The notes beneath the pieces are model-generated. The model saw nothing but the letters and a program-made list of their open reading frames with translations. It did not search any database and was not told the DNA's origin. Source: Slackia heliotrinireducens (GTDB lineage: Bacteria > Actinomycetota > Aquicultoria > DYIV01). From it: a stretch of DNA of 42,046 bases. Below, in pieces: positions 33,717 to 41,875 of the stretch (positions are counted from its first letter, which is position 1; each line of letters opens with the position of its first letter). The DNA lies in contig DYIV01000006.1 of assembly GCA_020723435.1 (NCBI GenBank), forward strand, positions 2,329 to 44,374, in the 5' to 3' direction. Both the position numbers and the translations under genes were made by a program.

Positions 33717-34933
33717 GGCTGCAAGACTACATAAACTCGGCTCGCACCTGGCTCACCGGCGGCGATCCGGCACGCAATCTCATCACGATTCTGGTGATCG
33801 TACTGGTGGTCACCGCAGTCATCGCCGGCGTCGTCTACTTCGTTCACGTCACGACGCCGAAAGGACGGATCGAAGCGCTGTTGCGCAGCAGGGCGCAGGA
33901 GCAGGCCCGCGGTCCGGCATGGCTCGTGAGGCTACTGGCGATACTGCTCTTCATCCTGGCCTTCGCGGGCATCGGCTATTACATGGACAGACCGGAAGGA
34001 TGCAACCAGTGCCATGGGAATGCCTGGTCGAAATCGCTGTCCAGATCGCCTCACAAGGATGTCTCCTGCATGGACTGTCACGGCTCGCGGGGGATAACCG
34101 GGCCGGCGCGCGATCTGGTGGCGTACGCTCGGTGGGTAACCGTCTACACGGCCGCCCGCGAGGTCGTCAAGCCTCGAGGCGTGGGCATCTACGAGGGCGC
34201 GTGCCTCGATTGCCACCCTGAGGTCCGCACCTCGACTCGCGTCCGAAACGGAATCCGCGTGCGACACAAGGACTTCCTGGTCAGCGGCGTTACCTGCGCC
34301 GATTGCCACAACATGACGTCCCATCCCGACGAGGTTGCCGAACCGACCAAGCCAAGCATGAGCGGGTGTCTGATCTGTCACAACGGCGATCGCGCGTCGG
34401 CCGAGTGCGAGACGTGCCACGTTCGGGATCCCGCGCTGCAGTCGGTGCCTCGCGGGTTCGCCAAGGTCCATATGAGCTCCGAGCAGCAGAAAGGGGCCTG
34501 CTTCAAATGCCACAACCCGGCGCCCTGCACGGCCTGCCACGGACTGCGCATGCCGCATCCCCCTAACTGGGTGGCAAAGGGCGGCGTCGATCAGAGAAAC
34601 AGGCACGCCCGGGAAGCCTTCGTCGACCGGCAGGTCTGCTGGCGCTGCCACTACAAGGGAACGGACGTGTTTTCAGCCAACCCGGACGCGTGCAAGCCCT
34701 GCCACGAACCCGGCATGGACACAAAGATGCACGGAGGCTCGGTGTGGATACAGGAGCACGGGCCGGAGGCAACGGGTAAGAGGACAGGAGTCTTCGCGGC
34801 CTGCTTCGACTGCCATTCAGCGACGCTGTGCGATCAGTGTCATCCGGCGTCGTACCGGAAGCTGTACAAGCCGAGAACGGGTCCGGACCAGTACCAGCGG
34901 GCCGTGCCGCTCGACCCGAGTCTGGTCCCGTAG
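33713..34933 (+). CDS. Membrane 12-heme c-type cytochrome with two N-terminal helices
   Basis: ATG 33713 overlaps the previous stop, giving 406 residues. Two hydrophobic helices (LITILVIVLVVTAVIAGVVYF, about 23-43, and LLAILLFILAFAGIGYYM, about 73-90) precede twelve haem sites: CNQCH, CMDCH, CLDCH, CADCH, CLICH, CETCH, CFKCH, CTACH, CWRCH, CKPCH, CFDCH and CDQCH. CHGLRMPHP links it to the preceding cytochrome, with which it probably forms a complex. Two helices with the haems after the second fit a quinol-oxidising or docking subunit. It is likely central to carrying electrons across the membrane and wall. Confidence 0.93.
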   Translation: MRLQDYINSARTWLTGGDPARNLITILVIVLVVTAVIAGVVYFVHVTTPKGRIEALLRSRAQEQARGPAWLVRLLAILLFILAFAGIGYYMDRPEGCNQCHGNAWSKSLSRSPHKDVSCMDCHGSRGITGPARDLVAYARWVTVYTAAREVVKPRGVGIYEGACLDCHPEVRTSTRVRNGIRVRHKDFLVSGVTCADCHNMTSHPDEVAEPTKPSMSGCLICHNGDRASAECETCHVRDPALQSVPRGFAKVHMSSEQQKGACFKCHNPAPCTACHGLRMPHPPNWVAKGGVDQRNRHAREAFVDRQVCWRCHYKGTDVFSANPDACKPCHEPGMDTKMHGGSVWIQEHGPEATGKRTGVFAACFDCHSATLCDQCHPASYRKLYKPRTGPDQYQRAVPLDPSLVP

Positions 34934-34954
34934 TTCGCGGAAGAAGGAGAGAAG

Positions 34955-35356
34955 ATGCGCAAGGTCATTACAGCACTGATAGTTGTCGCCCTGCTGGCGG
35001 CGGTCACCATCGTGGCGCTGTTGTTCAGCTCTCGGGGGCCAACGTCGACGCAAGTGATCAAGGACGCCAAGACGATACCGAAGAGCGCCATGGCGTTCGT
35101 CCGCAATCCATACAAAGACGACTACGGGATGAGCCGCGTATCGGGTTACGTGCAGAACCGGTCCGGCACGAAGATCGTGAACGCGCGCCTGGACATTCAG
35201 CTATCCGATTCGGCCGGCAACAAGAAGGAGCTCATCAAGTATCAGGTCAAGGACATACGTCCGTACTCCAGAAAGAGCTTCGACGCCAACGCGGGGCCCC
35301 TCGGCGGGGCTCGACGCGCCGACGTGAAGATAGTTGAGATCGAGGTGGCCAAGTGA
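34955..35356 (+). CDS. Small anchored protein with FxLYD-like beta domain
   Basis: The 133-residue protein has one N-terminal helix (VITALIVVALLAAVTIVALLF) and an external domain with YVQNRSGTKIVNARLDIQLSDSAGN, the pattern of FxLYD domains (beta-sandwich, usually structural). AAGAAGGAGAG lies just upstream of ATG 34955. Its end overlaps the start of the next gene. In this cluster it could help assemble or stabilise the membrane cytochromes; this is inferred from position. Confidence 0.85.
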   Translation: MRKVITALIVVALLAAVTIVALLFSSRGPTSTQVIKDAKTIPKSAMAFVRNPYKDDYGMSRVSGYVQNRSGTKIVNARLDIQLSDSAGNKKELIKYQVKDIRPYSRKSFDANAGPLGGARRADVKIVEIEVAK

Positions 35357-35946
35357 TGGTCCGTACTCGCCAACGTCCAGGCAGCGCAGACCGAAGCGGC
35401 CACACGTGGCTTCTCGTGCGGCGCCTACTGGCGGCGGCCGTGGTGATCGTGCTCGCGGCGGGTTGGGCCGCGTTGCCCGGCTGCGCCGGGGACTCCCGTC
35501 AGGTGACCATCGTCAAGCCGGGGCAGGAGAAGCGCGCGGGCTTGACTCCGCTGGAGCGAGGCCGGATTCGAGGAGAGGTGCTGCAGGTGGTCAGACCCGC
35601 CATCAAGGCGTGGCGGGCGGGCGATATCACGGCGATGAAGCGGTACTTCTCCGCCGAGCTGGTGACCTACAACGCCAAGGTCAAAGCGGACTACGCGCGT
35701 GAGGGCAAGGTCCGGGTGCGCGCTCACACCAATGTCGGCATGGACGTTGTCGAGTTGACGCCCGACGGCCGCGAGGCCTCGGTTCAGTACACCTTCAGGA
35801 ATCGGTCCTACTTCGCCGCGAAGAGCACGAGGCGCGCTCTGACGAAGCCCACCGACGAGGATGGCGAGATAGACATGATCCTGAAGCGCACCAACGAGGG
35901 TTGGACCATAACGCGCATGTTCAGTGGTAGGGATGAGCTGCTGTGA
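35353..35946 (+). CDS. Probable lipoprotein with NTF2/SnoaL-like domain
   Basis: The 197-residue protein has an N-terminal hydrophobic stretch ending in a lipobox-like LPGC (about residue 37); the Pro at -2 is unusual. After it comes RRIRGEVL...IKAWRAGDITAMKRYFS-type sequence, which fits an NTF2-like fold (the region from about 57 to the C-terminus). The role is unknown. The start GTG 35353 overlaps the previous gene (GTGATG); ATG 35356 is equally possible. It would be anchored outside the membrane next to the cytochromes. Confidence 0.8.
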   Translation: MMVRTRQRPGSADRSGHTWLLVRRLLAAAVVIVLAAGWAALPGCAGDSRQVTIVKPGQEKRAGLTPLERGRIRGEVLQVVRPAIKAWRAGDITAMKRYFSAELVTYNAKVKADYAREGKVRVRAHTNVGMDVVELTPDGREASVQYTFRNRSYFAAKSTRRALTKPTDEDGEIDMILKRTNEGWTITRMFSGRDELL

Positions 35947-36049
35947 TCGTAGGTAACTTGGCATTTGTATTGCTCCATTCAGTGTGTTGCGGGACAACGC
36001 GGCACCGATCCGATTTGGAAGTCTCAAGAGCCCAGGGGGTTGTCCGTTG

Positions 36050-36766
36050 ATGCTGGAAAAAGCCGTTCCATATCTGAAGGTCGCCATCGTTCTTCTCGTC
36101 GTGGCGTTGCTCGTGCTGGCAGCCGGTCTCGTTCGCTACGTGCTGCTGGGAGGTTCGGGGGCCGGCGCGCCCAGATCCGAGCTGGAGCGGGCGGTCTTCG
36201 CCGCTGAGGAGGCGGTTCGGGCCAATCCACAGGACGCCGGGGCGCGGGTGAAGCTCGCTGCGGCCTATCTGGAGCAGAATAGCGTCAGCTCGGCTATCGA
36301 GCAGGCTGAGTTCGCCATCAGGCTCGCGCCGAAGGATCCTAGCGGCTACTACGTGCTGGGCCTGGCTCAGTCCGAGTCCGGCGATCTGAAGGCCGCCGCC
36401 GGCAACCTGACGAAGTCCGCGAGGCTCAAGGGCCAGCTCGGCGACTTCTACGCGGACGTATACGCCGCGCTTGCCACCGTTCAGGAGAAGGATGGCGATC
36501 TGAAGGGCGCCATCAAGACGATGGGCAAGGCCCTCGACCAGGCGCCGGAGAACGCGGTCTATCTCACGACTCGCGGCCGCATGCACGAAGACGCGCGCGA
36601 GTGGGTGTGGGCGCTTGATGACTACCTTTCAGCGCTTCAGTACGTGCCGGACTACGAGCCTGCCGGCGATGCCTACAACCGCCTGGCTCGCGAGCATCCG
36701 GAGGCGCTCGAGAAGCTCAAAGAGATGGAGAAGGCAAGCCAGAAAGCCCAGACGAAGAGCAAGTAG
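36050..36766 (+). CDS. Membrane-anchored TPR protein
   Basis: The 238-residue protein has one helix (LKVAIVLLVVALLVLAAGLVRYVLL) and then about four TPR-like helix pairs (ELERAVFAAEEAVRANPQDAGARVKLAAAYLE, split in 34-residue units). TPR proteins bind partner proteins, and such proteins often accompany cytochrome maturation and assembly genes. AGGGGGT precedes ATG 36050; TTG 36047 is an alternative, and the ORF track start at 35984 has no ribosome-binding site. The 103-base gap before it holds no clear signal. Confidence 0.88.
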   Translation: MLEKAVPYLKVAIVLLVVALLVLAAGLVRYVLLGGSGAGAPRSELERAVFAAEEAVRANPQDAGARVKLAAAYLEQNSVSSAIEQAEFAIRLAPKDPSGYYVLGLAQSESGDLKAAAGNLTKSARLKGQLGDFYADVYAALATVQEKDGDLKGAIKTMGKALDQAPENAVYLTTRGRMHEDAREWVWALDDYLSALQYVPDYEPAGDAYNRLAREHPEALEKLKEMEKASQKAQTKSK

Positions 36767-36780
36767 CTTAGGAGGTCACC

Positions 36781-38235
36781 TTGTCACCAAGCAGCGAAGC
36801 AACCAGACGCACGGCGGTCAGATATCTGGCTGTCGCCATCGCCCTTCTCCTTTTAGTTCTGATTCTGGGCATCTTCTACTATCTGCTCACGCGCCCGCCC
36901 GAGCTCAAGGAGAGCGGGGCCAAGGATCGCAACTTCCTCTTTTCGATATACGGTTTCCAAGGCGACTTGTTACGTAGACCGACCGGGGTCGGCCTGGACG
37001 CAAAGGGCAACATCTACGTTGCCGACACCGGCAAGAAGCGCATCGTCATCTTCGATCGGGAGGGCAACTACGTCGCGACCTACGGCGAATTCGGCAAGAA
37101 GCCGCTGGAGCTGTGGGATCCGATAGACGTCGCCGTCGCGGCGGACGGACGAAGCTATGTGCTCGACAAGACTCAGAAGAAGATTGTCGTCTACGACTCG
37201 GCTCGCCGGCCGATTCACGTCATCACCTTTCCTGAGGCGCCGCTGTCGGTCGAAGTCTCCGGCGACAAGCTGTTCGTTACGACGGTCAGCGGCGTGCTCA
37301 TCGGCGACCTGAGAGGCAATCTGCTGACCGGCTACATCGCCCGGGGCAAGAAGACCGGGCAGTTCGACCTTCCCGGCGCGCTGGCGGTGGGCAAGGACGG
37401 AACCCTCTACGTCGCCGACTCTCTCAACTATAGGGTCCAGGCGATCGGGACGAACGGGAAGCCCAAGTGGGCCTATGGCAAGCCGTTGCCGCCCAAAACG
37501 GCGGTGATGTATCGAGGTGGCGACCGCAAGTTCGGCCTGCCGGCCAGCATCGCGCAGGACGACAACGGAAACCTCTACGTCGTCGACGGCCTCAACAGCG
37601 AAATCGTCGTTCTCGATTCGGATGGCGAGTTCATCGAGAAGATGGGCACGCAAGGGCACGGCGACGGCGAATTCTACTATCCGGAAGGTATCACCTATGG
37701 CGACGGTCGCCTCGTCGTGGCCGACAAGTTCAACGACCGTGTGGAGGTCTTCTCGGTACCGATCCTCGGCGGTCCGCGCTACACGGCGTATCTGCCGCTC
37801 GCACTGCTGTTGCTCCTGCTGCCGCTGCTGCTCTTCCTGCTGCGGCGCCGGGTGCGCTACGTGGCGACGTCGGCCTTTGTCGGCATGCTTGCCGCCGACG
37901 AGAACGCGGAACTCGTCGCCGACGCACTGAAGAAGGTCAACGTCTCGCCGGCGCTGGCGGAGCGCGCGAGCGGGCTGGAGAACGTCGAGCTGTCCTGGCT
38001 CAGCCGAGACATACCCTCCGATCGCGTGAGCGATCTTGTTGAGCAGTATCGCCTCGAGCAGGAAGACGCCGAGGCTCTGGCCGTGGCGCTCGGGCTGGGC
38101 GGCAGGAAGGTCCTGCTGACCGAGACCGAGGACGTCAGGCAGGCCGCCGTCGACCTGGAGGTTCCGACGCTGAGTTACGAGGAACTGATCGACACCCTGC
38201 GGTCGCCCGAAACCGAAGGCGAGGCGGCGGGATGA
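36781..38235 (+). CDS. NHL-repeat beta-propeller protein with TM-linked PIN-like tail
   Basis: The 484-residue protein has an N-terminal helix (YLAVAIALLLLVLILGIFYYLL), then an external NHL propeller of about six blades (RPTGVGLDAKGNIYVADTGKKRI; GDGEFYYPEGITY). A second helix (YLPLALLLLLLPLLLFLLRRR, about 339-359) leads to a cytoplasmic tail of about 125 residues. The tail starts YVATSAFVGMLAADE and ends EDAEALAVALGLGGRKVLLTETEDV, the pattern of a PIN domain whose first catalytic Asp (VDTS) is Ala (VATS). It therefore looks inactive. TTG 36781 has AGGAGGT four bases upstream. NHL proteins also accompany cytochrome nanowire genes in other bacteria. The next gene overlaps (ATGA). Confidence 0.88.
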   Translation: MSPSSEATRRTAVRYLAVAIALLLLVLILGIFYYLLTRPPELKESGAKDRNFLFSIYGFQGDLLRRPTGVGLDAKGNIYVADTGKKRIVIFDREGNYVATYGEFGKKPLELWDPIDVAVAADGRSYVLDKTQKKIVVYDSARRPIHVITFPEAPLSVEVSGDKLFVTTVSGVLIGDLRGNLLTGYIARGKKTGQFDLPGALAVGKDGTLYVADSLNYRVQAIGTNGKPKWAYGKPLPPKTAVMYRGGDRKFGLPASIAQDDNGNLYVVDGLNSEIVVLDSDGEFIEKMGTQGHGDGEFYYPEGITYGDGRLVVADKFNDRVEVFSVPILGGPRYTAYLPLALLLLLLPLLLFLLRRRVRYVATSAFVGMLAADENAELVADALKKVNVSPALAERASGLENVELSWLSRDIPSDRVSDLVEQYRLEQEDAEALAVALGLGGRKVLLTETEDVRQAAVDLEVPTLSYEELIDTLRSPETEGEAAG

Positions 38236-38777
38236 GAAAGACGCCGAAGACTCTCGCCGTGGCGATAGTCGTCTCGACCCTGGGCATCCTGGCGCTGGTC
38301 GCCGGATGCTCGGGGTCGCGCGTTCCCGATCCGGAAGGGATCCCCGAGCAGACGCGCAGCGCGTCGGTCTTCTTCTCAACCGGCCGCTCGCTGTTCGAGG
38401 AGAGACGGCTCGTGGACGCGAAGGATGTGTACGGCCAGACGCTCGCGGAGCTTCTGGAGGCGCACCCGGTCACCAATCCCGATGTCGCCATCGTCCAGCC
38501 TGCGGCCAAGGTTCGCTCGGTCAAGCTGGACCGCGGGGTGCTCACCATCGACTGGGACAGAGACGTTCTGAAGTTCGAGGCGGAGCCGAAGGAGAAAGTG
38601 TTGGCGCTCGCCGCGATCCTCAGGACATTCGGCCAGTTTCCAGAGGTGAAGAAGGTTCGCTTCACAGTGGAAGGTAAGACAGACGGCAAACTCGATGGTT
38701 CGGACGTACAAGTCTTCTGGGGTCGAGTCAGCCTGCGCGGTCAGCCCTGGGACGTGCTGCGGCCCTCGACAAAGTAG
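38232..38777 (+). CDS. GerMN-domain lipoprotein
   Basis: The 181-residue lipoprotein has a clear lipobox (LVAGC, Cys at about residue 25). A GerMN-type domain follows (ASVFFSTGRSLFEERRLV...AKVRSVKLDRGVLTIDWDRDV). GerMN domains are known from spore germination protein GerM and from actinobacterial LpqB-like lipoproteins, and they probably bind wall or envelope partners. It overlaps the NHL gene. No sporulation genes are nearby, so the domain has probably been recruited for envelope assembly of the cytochrome system, which is inference. Confidence 0.87.
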   Translation: MRKTPKTLAVAIVVSTLGILALVAGCSGSRVPDPEGIPEQTRSASVFFSTGRSLFEERRLVDAKDVYGQTLAELLEAHPVTNPDVAIVQPAAKVRSVKLDRGVLTIDWDRDVLKFEAEPKEKVLALAAILRTFGQFPEVKKVRFTVEGKTDGKLDGSDVQVFWGRVSLRGQPWDVLRPSTK

Positions 38778-38790
38778 CCGTGGCCGTTCA

Positions 38791-40296
38791 GTGAGGACGA
38801 GGACCCCTCGGCTGCGGCGGCCGACGTGTTGTGCCGCGCTCGGTCTGATCTTCGCGGTCGTCATCTCATGGTGCGCGGCGGCTGTCGCCTCGGCGGCACC
38901 GCCTTCCGTCGTCGACGAGTCCGCTCCGGCCTACGGCCGGTCGGCATGGACCTACAAGGACATCCGCGACATCTCGTTCAAGTACGAAGGCGGCTACGCG
39001 CGCTTCGACGACACGTCGACGGCCACGTACGAGACCGATCCCCACGGCGGCTATGACACGGCGACGAACCAGTGCAAGGTCTGCCACGCTGTTCATCGCG
39101 CAGGCGGCTCCTACTCGTTGATGCGCGCCGACTCCGAAAGCGACGCCTGCGTCTACTGCCACGTCGGCGGCTCGGCGCACTCCGCCAAGACCGTCTACGA
39201 CGCCAACCCCGGTGGGATGAACACCTCGGTGGGGCACGCGATCGGCTCCACCGCTGTCGTCCCAGACTCCTCGGTCGAAGAGACCCTCGACGTGCTGGAA
39301 GTTCCGAGCGTGGACGCCTCGGGCAATCCTGCGACCGAGACGGTCTACGCCAGACGAGCCGATCCTTCCCAGAACCGCATATTCCGCCTCAGCCGGCGCC
39401 ATTCGCAGGGTCCTCCCGGCGATCTCTCCAGCGGCTACCTTCGAGTGGGGCCGACGGCGCTAACGTGCCTGTCCTGTCACCAGCCGCACAACTCTCCCGA
39501 CATCTCCTGGCGGCCGATGTCCTTCCCGGGCGACGCCACTCGGACGGCGTCCGGCTACAAGCTGCTTCGAGCCAGTCCCTCCGGCTCGATATGGGGTCCC
39601 GACGACATGCCCTACGGCGGCGGGGGTCCCTCTACGGTCTCCTACACGACTGACGGGATGAAGGGCCTGAAGGCCTATGCCGACTTCGCGACCACCGGAT
39701 ATGTGAACGCGCCCAACGTCATCCGCTCGCCGGAGACGACGCTCACGCCCGAGACCCACGGTCCCGGCAAGACGATCTGGACATCTCCCGACTGGGGCCA
39801 CAGCGAGACCTCGACGCCGGGCCCGGCCAGGGACCCCGCGGCCGTCAATCAGTACGCGCTGTCGGTGTGGTGTGCCGACTGCCACAATCTCGCCGTCGGG
39901 TACTGGCGCGAGGGAGAGATCGCCGATTTGGCCGAGCCGGCGCACGAGACATCCAGGACGCACCCCGCGCCGTTCGTGGGTGCCAACAATGGTCCGGGGC
40001 AGTGCTACAGTTGCCACCGGGCCGGGCTCAGTCCCGAGCCTGCCGACGCCGCGTATGATTCGGGCAGCGTCCAGTGCGAGAAGTGCCACTACGGAACGGG
40101 GTCCTACGCCGTCGACCCCGAGCGGACCTCTGCGTCAGGCGCCGACTTTCCACATTCGGCCGAGACGAGCGGGACGAAGATGCTCGGCGCTTGGGCGATT
40201 GGCGCTTCCGGCTCAGTCGAGCCCACGCAGATCACCCAGTCGAACCTCGATCTGGTCTGCTTGCGCTGCCACAAGCAGGGGAGCAAGACGCACTAG
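38791..40296 (+). CDS. Secreted 7-heme c-type cytochrome, copy 2
   Basis: The likely start is GTG 38791, giving 501 residues with a signal peptide (LGLIFAVVISWCAAAVASA). The ORF track start at 38695 lies within the previous gene. No clear ribosome-binding site is seen; a four-codon frame (GTGGCCGTTCAGTGA, 38780) overlaps this GTG and may couple translation. Seven haem sites: CKVCH, CVYCH, CLSCH, CADCH, CYSCH, CEKCH and CLRCH. It aligns end to end with copy 1 (shared YGRSAWTYKD / FGRSAWTYKD, HGGYDT, TNQCKVCHAVHRA, GGSAHS, YDANP, GPGQCYSCHR). Weak initiation suggests it is made in smaller amounts than copy 1, perhaps as a cap or connector. Confidence 0.92.
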   Translation: MRTRTPRLRRPTCCAALGLIFAVVISWCAAAVASAAPPSVVDESAPAYGRSAWTYKDIRDISFKYEGGYARFDDTSTATYETDPHGGYDTATNQCKVCHAVHRAGGSYSLMRADSESDACVYCHVGGSAHSAKTVYDANPGGMNTSVGHAIGSTAVVPDSSVEETLDVLEVPSVDASGNPATETVYARRADPSQNRIFRLSRRHSQGPPGDLSSGYLRVGPTALTCLSCHQPHNSPDISWRPMSFPGDATRTASGYKLLRASPSGSIWGPDDMPYGGGGPSTVSYTTDGMKGLKAYADFATTGYVNAPNVIRSPETTLTPETHGPGKTIWTSPDWGHSETSTPGPARDPAAVNQYALSVWCADCHNLAVGYWREGEIADLAEPAHETSRTHPAPFVGANNGPGQCYSCHRAGLSPEPADAAYDSGSVQCEKCHYGTGSYAVDPERTSASGADFPHSAETSGTKMLGAWAIGASGSVEPTQITQSNLDLVCLRCHKQGSKTH

Positions 40297-40399
40297 CAAA
40301 AACCCTACCGGTTTGCTAGGATAACCGCTATACTCCACCCACCCTGTAGGAATTGAAATGCCGTGTTGAACGACACGCCATCGTAGCGAGGTGACCGAC

Positions 40400-41353
40400 G
40401 TGCAGATGCCCAAGACCGGAATGACATGCGCTTGTGCCTTCACGGACGCGATCGATATGGTCGGCCGGACCCCGGTCGTGAGAATCAACAACCTCAATCC
40501 CAACCGCAAGGTGACGATGTGGGCCAAGCTCGAGGGCTACAATCCGATGGGGGCCGTCAAGGACCGCATCGCCAGGTTCATGATCGAGGGGGCCGAGGCC
40601 AGCGGCGCGCTGACGAAGGACAAGATCATCATGGAGCCGACCAGCGGCAACACCGGCATCGGCCTGGCCTTTGTCGCCGCCCTGAAGGGCTACAGGATCA
40701 CCATAGTCATGCCGGACTCCATGAGCATCGAGCGTCGCCAGATACTTGCCGCGTTCGGCGCCGAGATGGTTCTGACGCCGGGCAAGGACGGGATGAACGG
40801 GGCGATCGAGAAGGCCGAGGAGATGAGCGCAGATTCCCGGTACTACATGCCGCACCAGTTCGAGAATCCCGACAACGTTCGCGCTCACTATGACGGCACG
40901 GGCGCGGAGATCCTCGATCAGGTGGGACATGTCGACTGTTTCGTCGCGGGGATGGGCACGGGCGGCACGCTCATGGGCTGCTCCCGGCGCCTGCGCGAGG
41001 AGAATGAGAAGGTCAAGATCGTCGGCGTCGAGCCGTACTTCGGAAAGCCGATTCAGGGCCTGAAGAATATGGATGAGGGATACACCCCGCCCATCTTCGA
41101 TCTGGACACGCTCGATGAGAAAGTGAACTACACTCCCGAGGAGGCCTGTGAAGCGGCGCGCGAGCTGGCGCGAGCGGAGAGTCTCTTCGTGGGGATGTCG
41201 GCGGGGGCCGCCATGGCCGCCGCGATCGATCAGGCCAAGCAGATGGACTCGGGCACGCTCGTCGTCATCTTCCCTGACCGGGGCGAGAAGTATCTGAGCA
41301 CGCCGGTCTTCAAGTGCGACCAATGCGTCGAGCGTCCGTGCGAGAAGGCCTAG
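40400..41353 (+). CDS. cysK: Cysteine synthase (O-acetylserine sulfhydrylase), PLP-dependent
   Basis: The 317-residue cytoplasmic enzyme makes cysteine from O-acetylserine and sulfide. The PLP Lys is in NPMGAVKDRI, the substrate loop is TSGNTGIGLAF, the phosphate loop is GMGTGGTLMG, and the PLP-N1 serine is in GMSAGAAM. The ends are unusual: Cys near the start (TGMTCACAF) and a Cys-rich tail (FKCDQCVERPCEKA). GTG 40400 is preferred because GAGGTGA lies four to seven bases upstream; ATG 40406 and GTG 40391 are alternatives. A TATACT (40329) may be the -10 of a promoter, with a poor -35. A high cysteine demand from the haem proteins nearby is a plausible reason for proximity. Confidence 0.93.
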   Translation: MQMPKTGMTCACAFTDAIDMVGRTPVVRINNLNPNRKVTMWAKLEGYNPMGAVKDRIARFMIEGAEASGALTKDKIIMEPTSGNTGIGLAFVAALKGYRITIVMPDSMSIERRQILAAFGAEMVLTPGKDGMNGAIEKAEEMSADSRYYMPHQFENPDNVRAHYDGTGAEILDQVGHVDCFVAGMGTGGTLMGCSRRLREENEKVKIVGVEPYFGKPIQGLKNMDEGYTPPIFDLDTLDEKVNYTPEEACEAARELARAESLFVGMSAGAAMAAAIDQAKQMDSGTLVVIFPDRGEKYLSTPVFKCDQCVERPCEKA

Positions 41354-41366
41354 CCTCCGCGCGGGA

Positions 41367-41720
41367 TCACGCCGCCTCTTCGTCGGCCATCTCTTCCGGC
41401 GTCATGGCCGGCGCCTGCTCATAGCAGGCCGTCTCCTCCGCTTCGGCCGCGGCCTCAAGGACGGGCCGCCGAAACGTCACGACGCAGTACTCGACCCGAA
41501 CCGACTGCGCGCCCATCAGCCGAGCGAAGAACCCCGGCGAGGTGACCGTTCCCACTCTGTCGATCCTGTGGAACTCCCAGCCCTCGGCCGCCTGCTCGTT
41601 GGCGAGTGTCTCCAGGTAGTGCGCGGCCTTCTCTTTTCGGTGTTCCTTGTTCACGCGCACCGTCTGCGGCATCTGCACCATTTTGTATTCGTACTGGACC
41701 CAGCCGTAGTCATACTCCAT
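41367..41720 (-). CDS. Small DUF4177-like protein
   Basis: The 117-residue protein begins MEYDYGWVQYEYKMVQMP, has a central LETLANEQAAEGWEFHRIDRVG that matches the 'LN..G.EGWEL' signature of DUF4177 proteins, and ends in an acidic Ala/Glu tail. The function is unknown. AGGAG lies just upstream of ATG 41720. It is convergent with cysK with 13 bases between and no terminator. Confidence 0.82.
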   Translation of the reverse strand: MEYDYGWVQYEYKMVQMPQTVRVNKEHRKEKAAHYLETLANEQAAEGWEFHRIDRVGTVTSPGFFARLMGAQSVRVEYCVVTFRRPVLEAAAEAEETACYEQAPAMTPEEMADEEAA

Positions 41721-41818
41721 CGCCGCTCCTTTCCGTCGGGCTCAGGCGCGTCGGCGTTCGTAAGATACTGTATTCCCGGATACGAGATTCGGGCTCGACC
41801 GGGCAGCGAAGGCGCCGA

Positions 41819-41848
41819 TAGACAACCCGCGCTGCCGTTGTGTATACT
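41819..41848 (+). promoter_or_regulatory. Sigma-A promoter of infC
   Basis: TAGACA (41819-41824) and TATACT (41843-41848) each match consensus at five of six positions with 18-base spacing. Transcription would begin near 41855, just ahead of the attenuator-like leader. Confidence 0.6.
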
Positions 41849-41875
41849 TGGCCGCGTTGGACATATAGGAAAGCA

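Noticed and set aside
36970-38379. 469-residue minus-strand ORF opposite the NHL gene
   Set aside because: Antisense shadow of a clear NHL-repeat protein in high-GC DNA; no start signal and no recognisable domain.
40320-40365. CymR/Rrf2-type operator upstream of cysK (TATACTCC and TGTAGGAATTG)
   Set aside because: Half-sites are suggestive but there is no proper symmetric match.
40328-41323. 331-residue minus-strand ORF opposite cysK
   Set aside because: Shadow of an unmistakable PLP enzyme.
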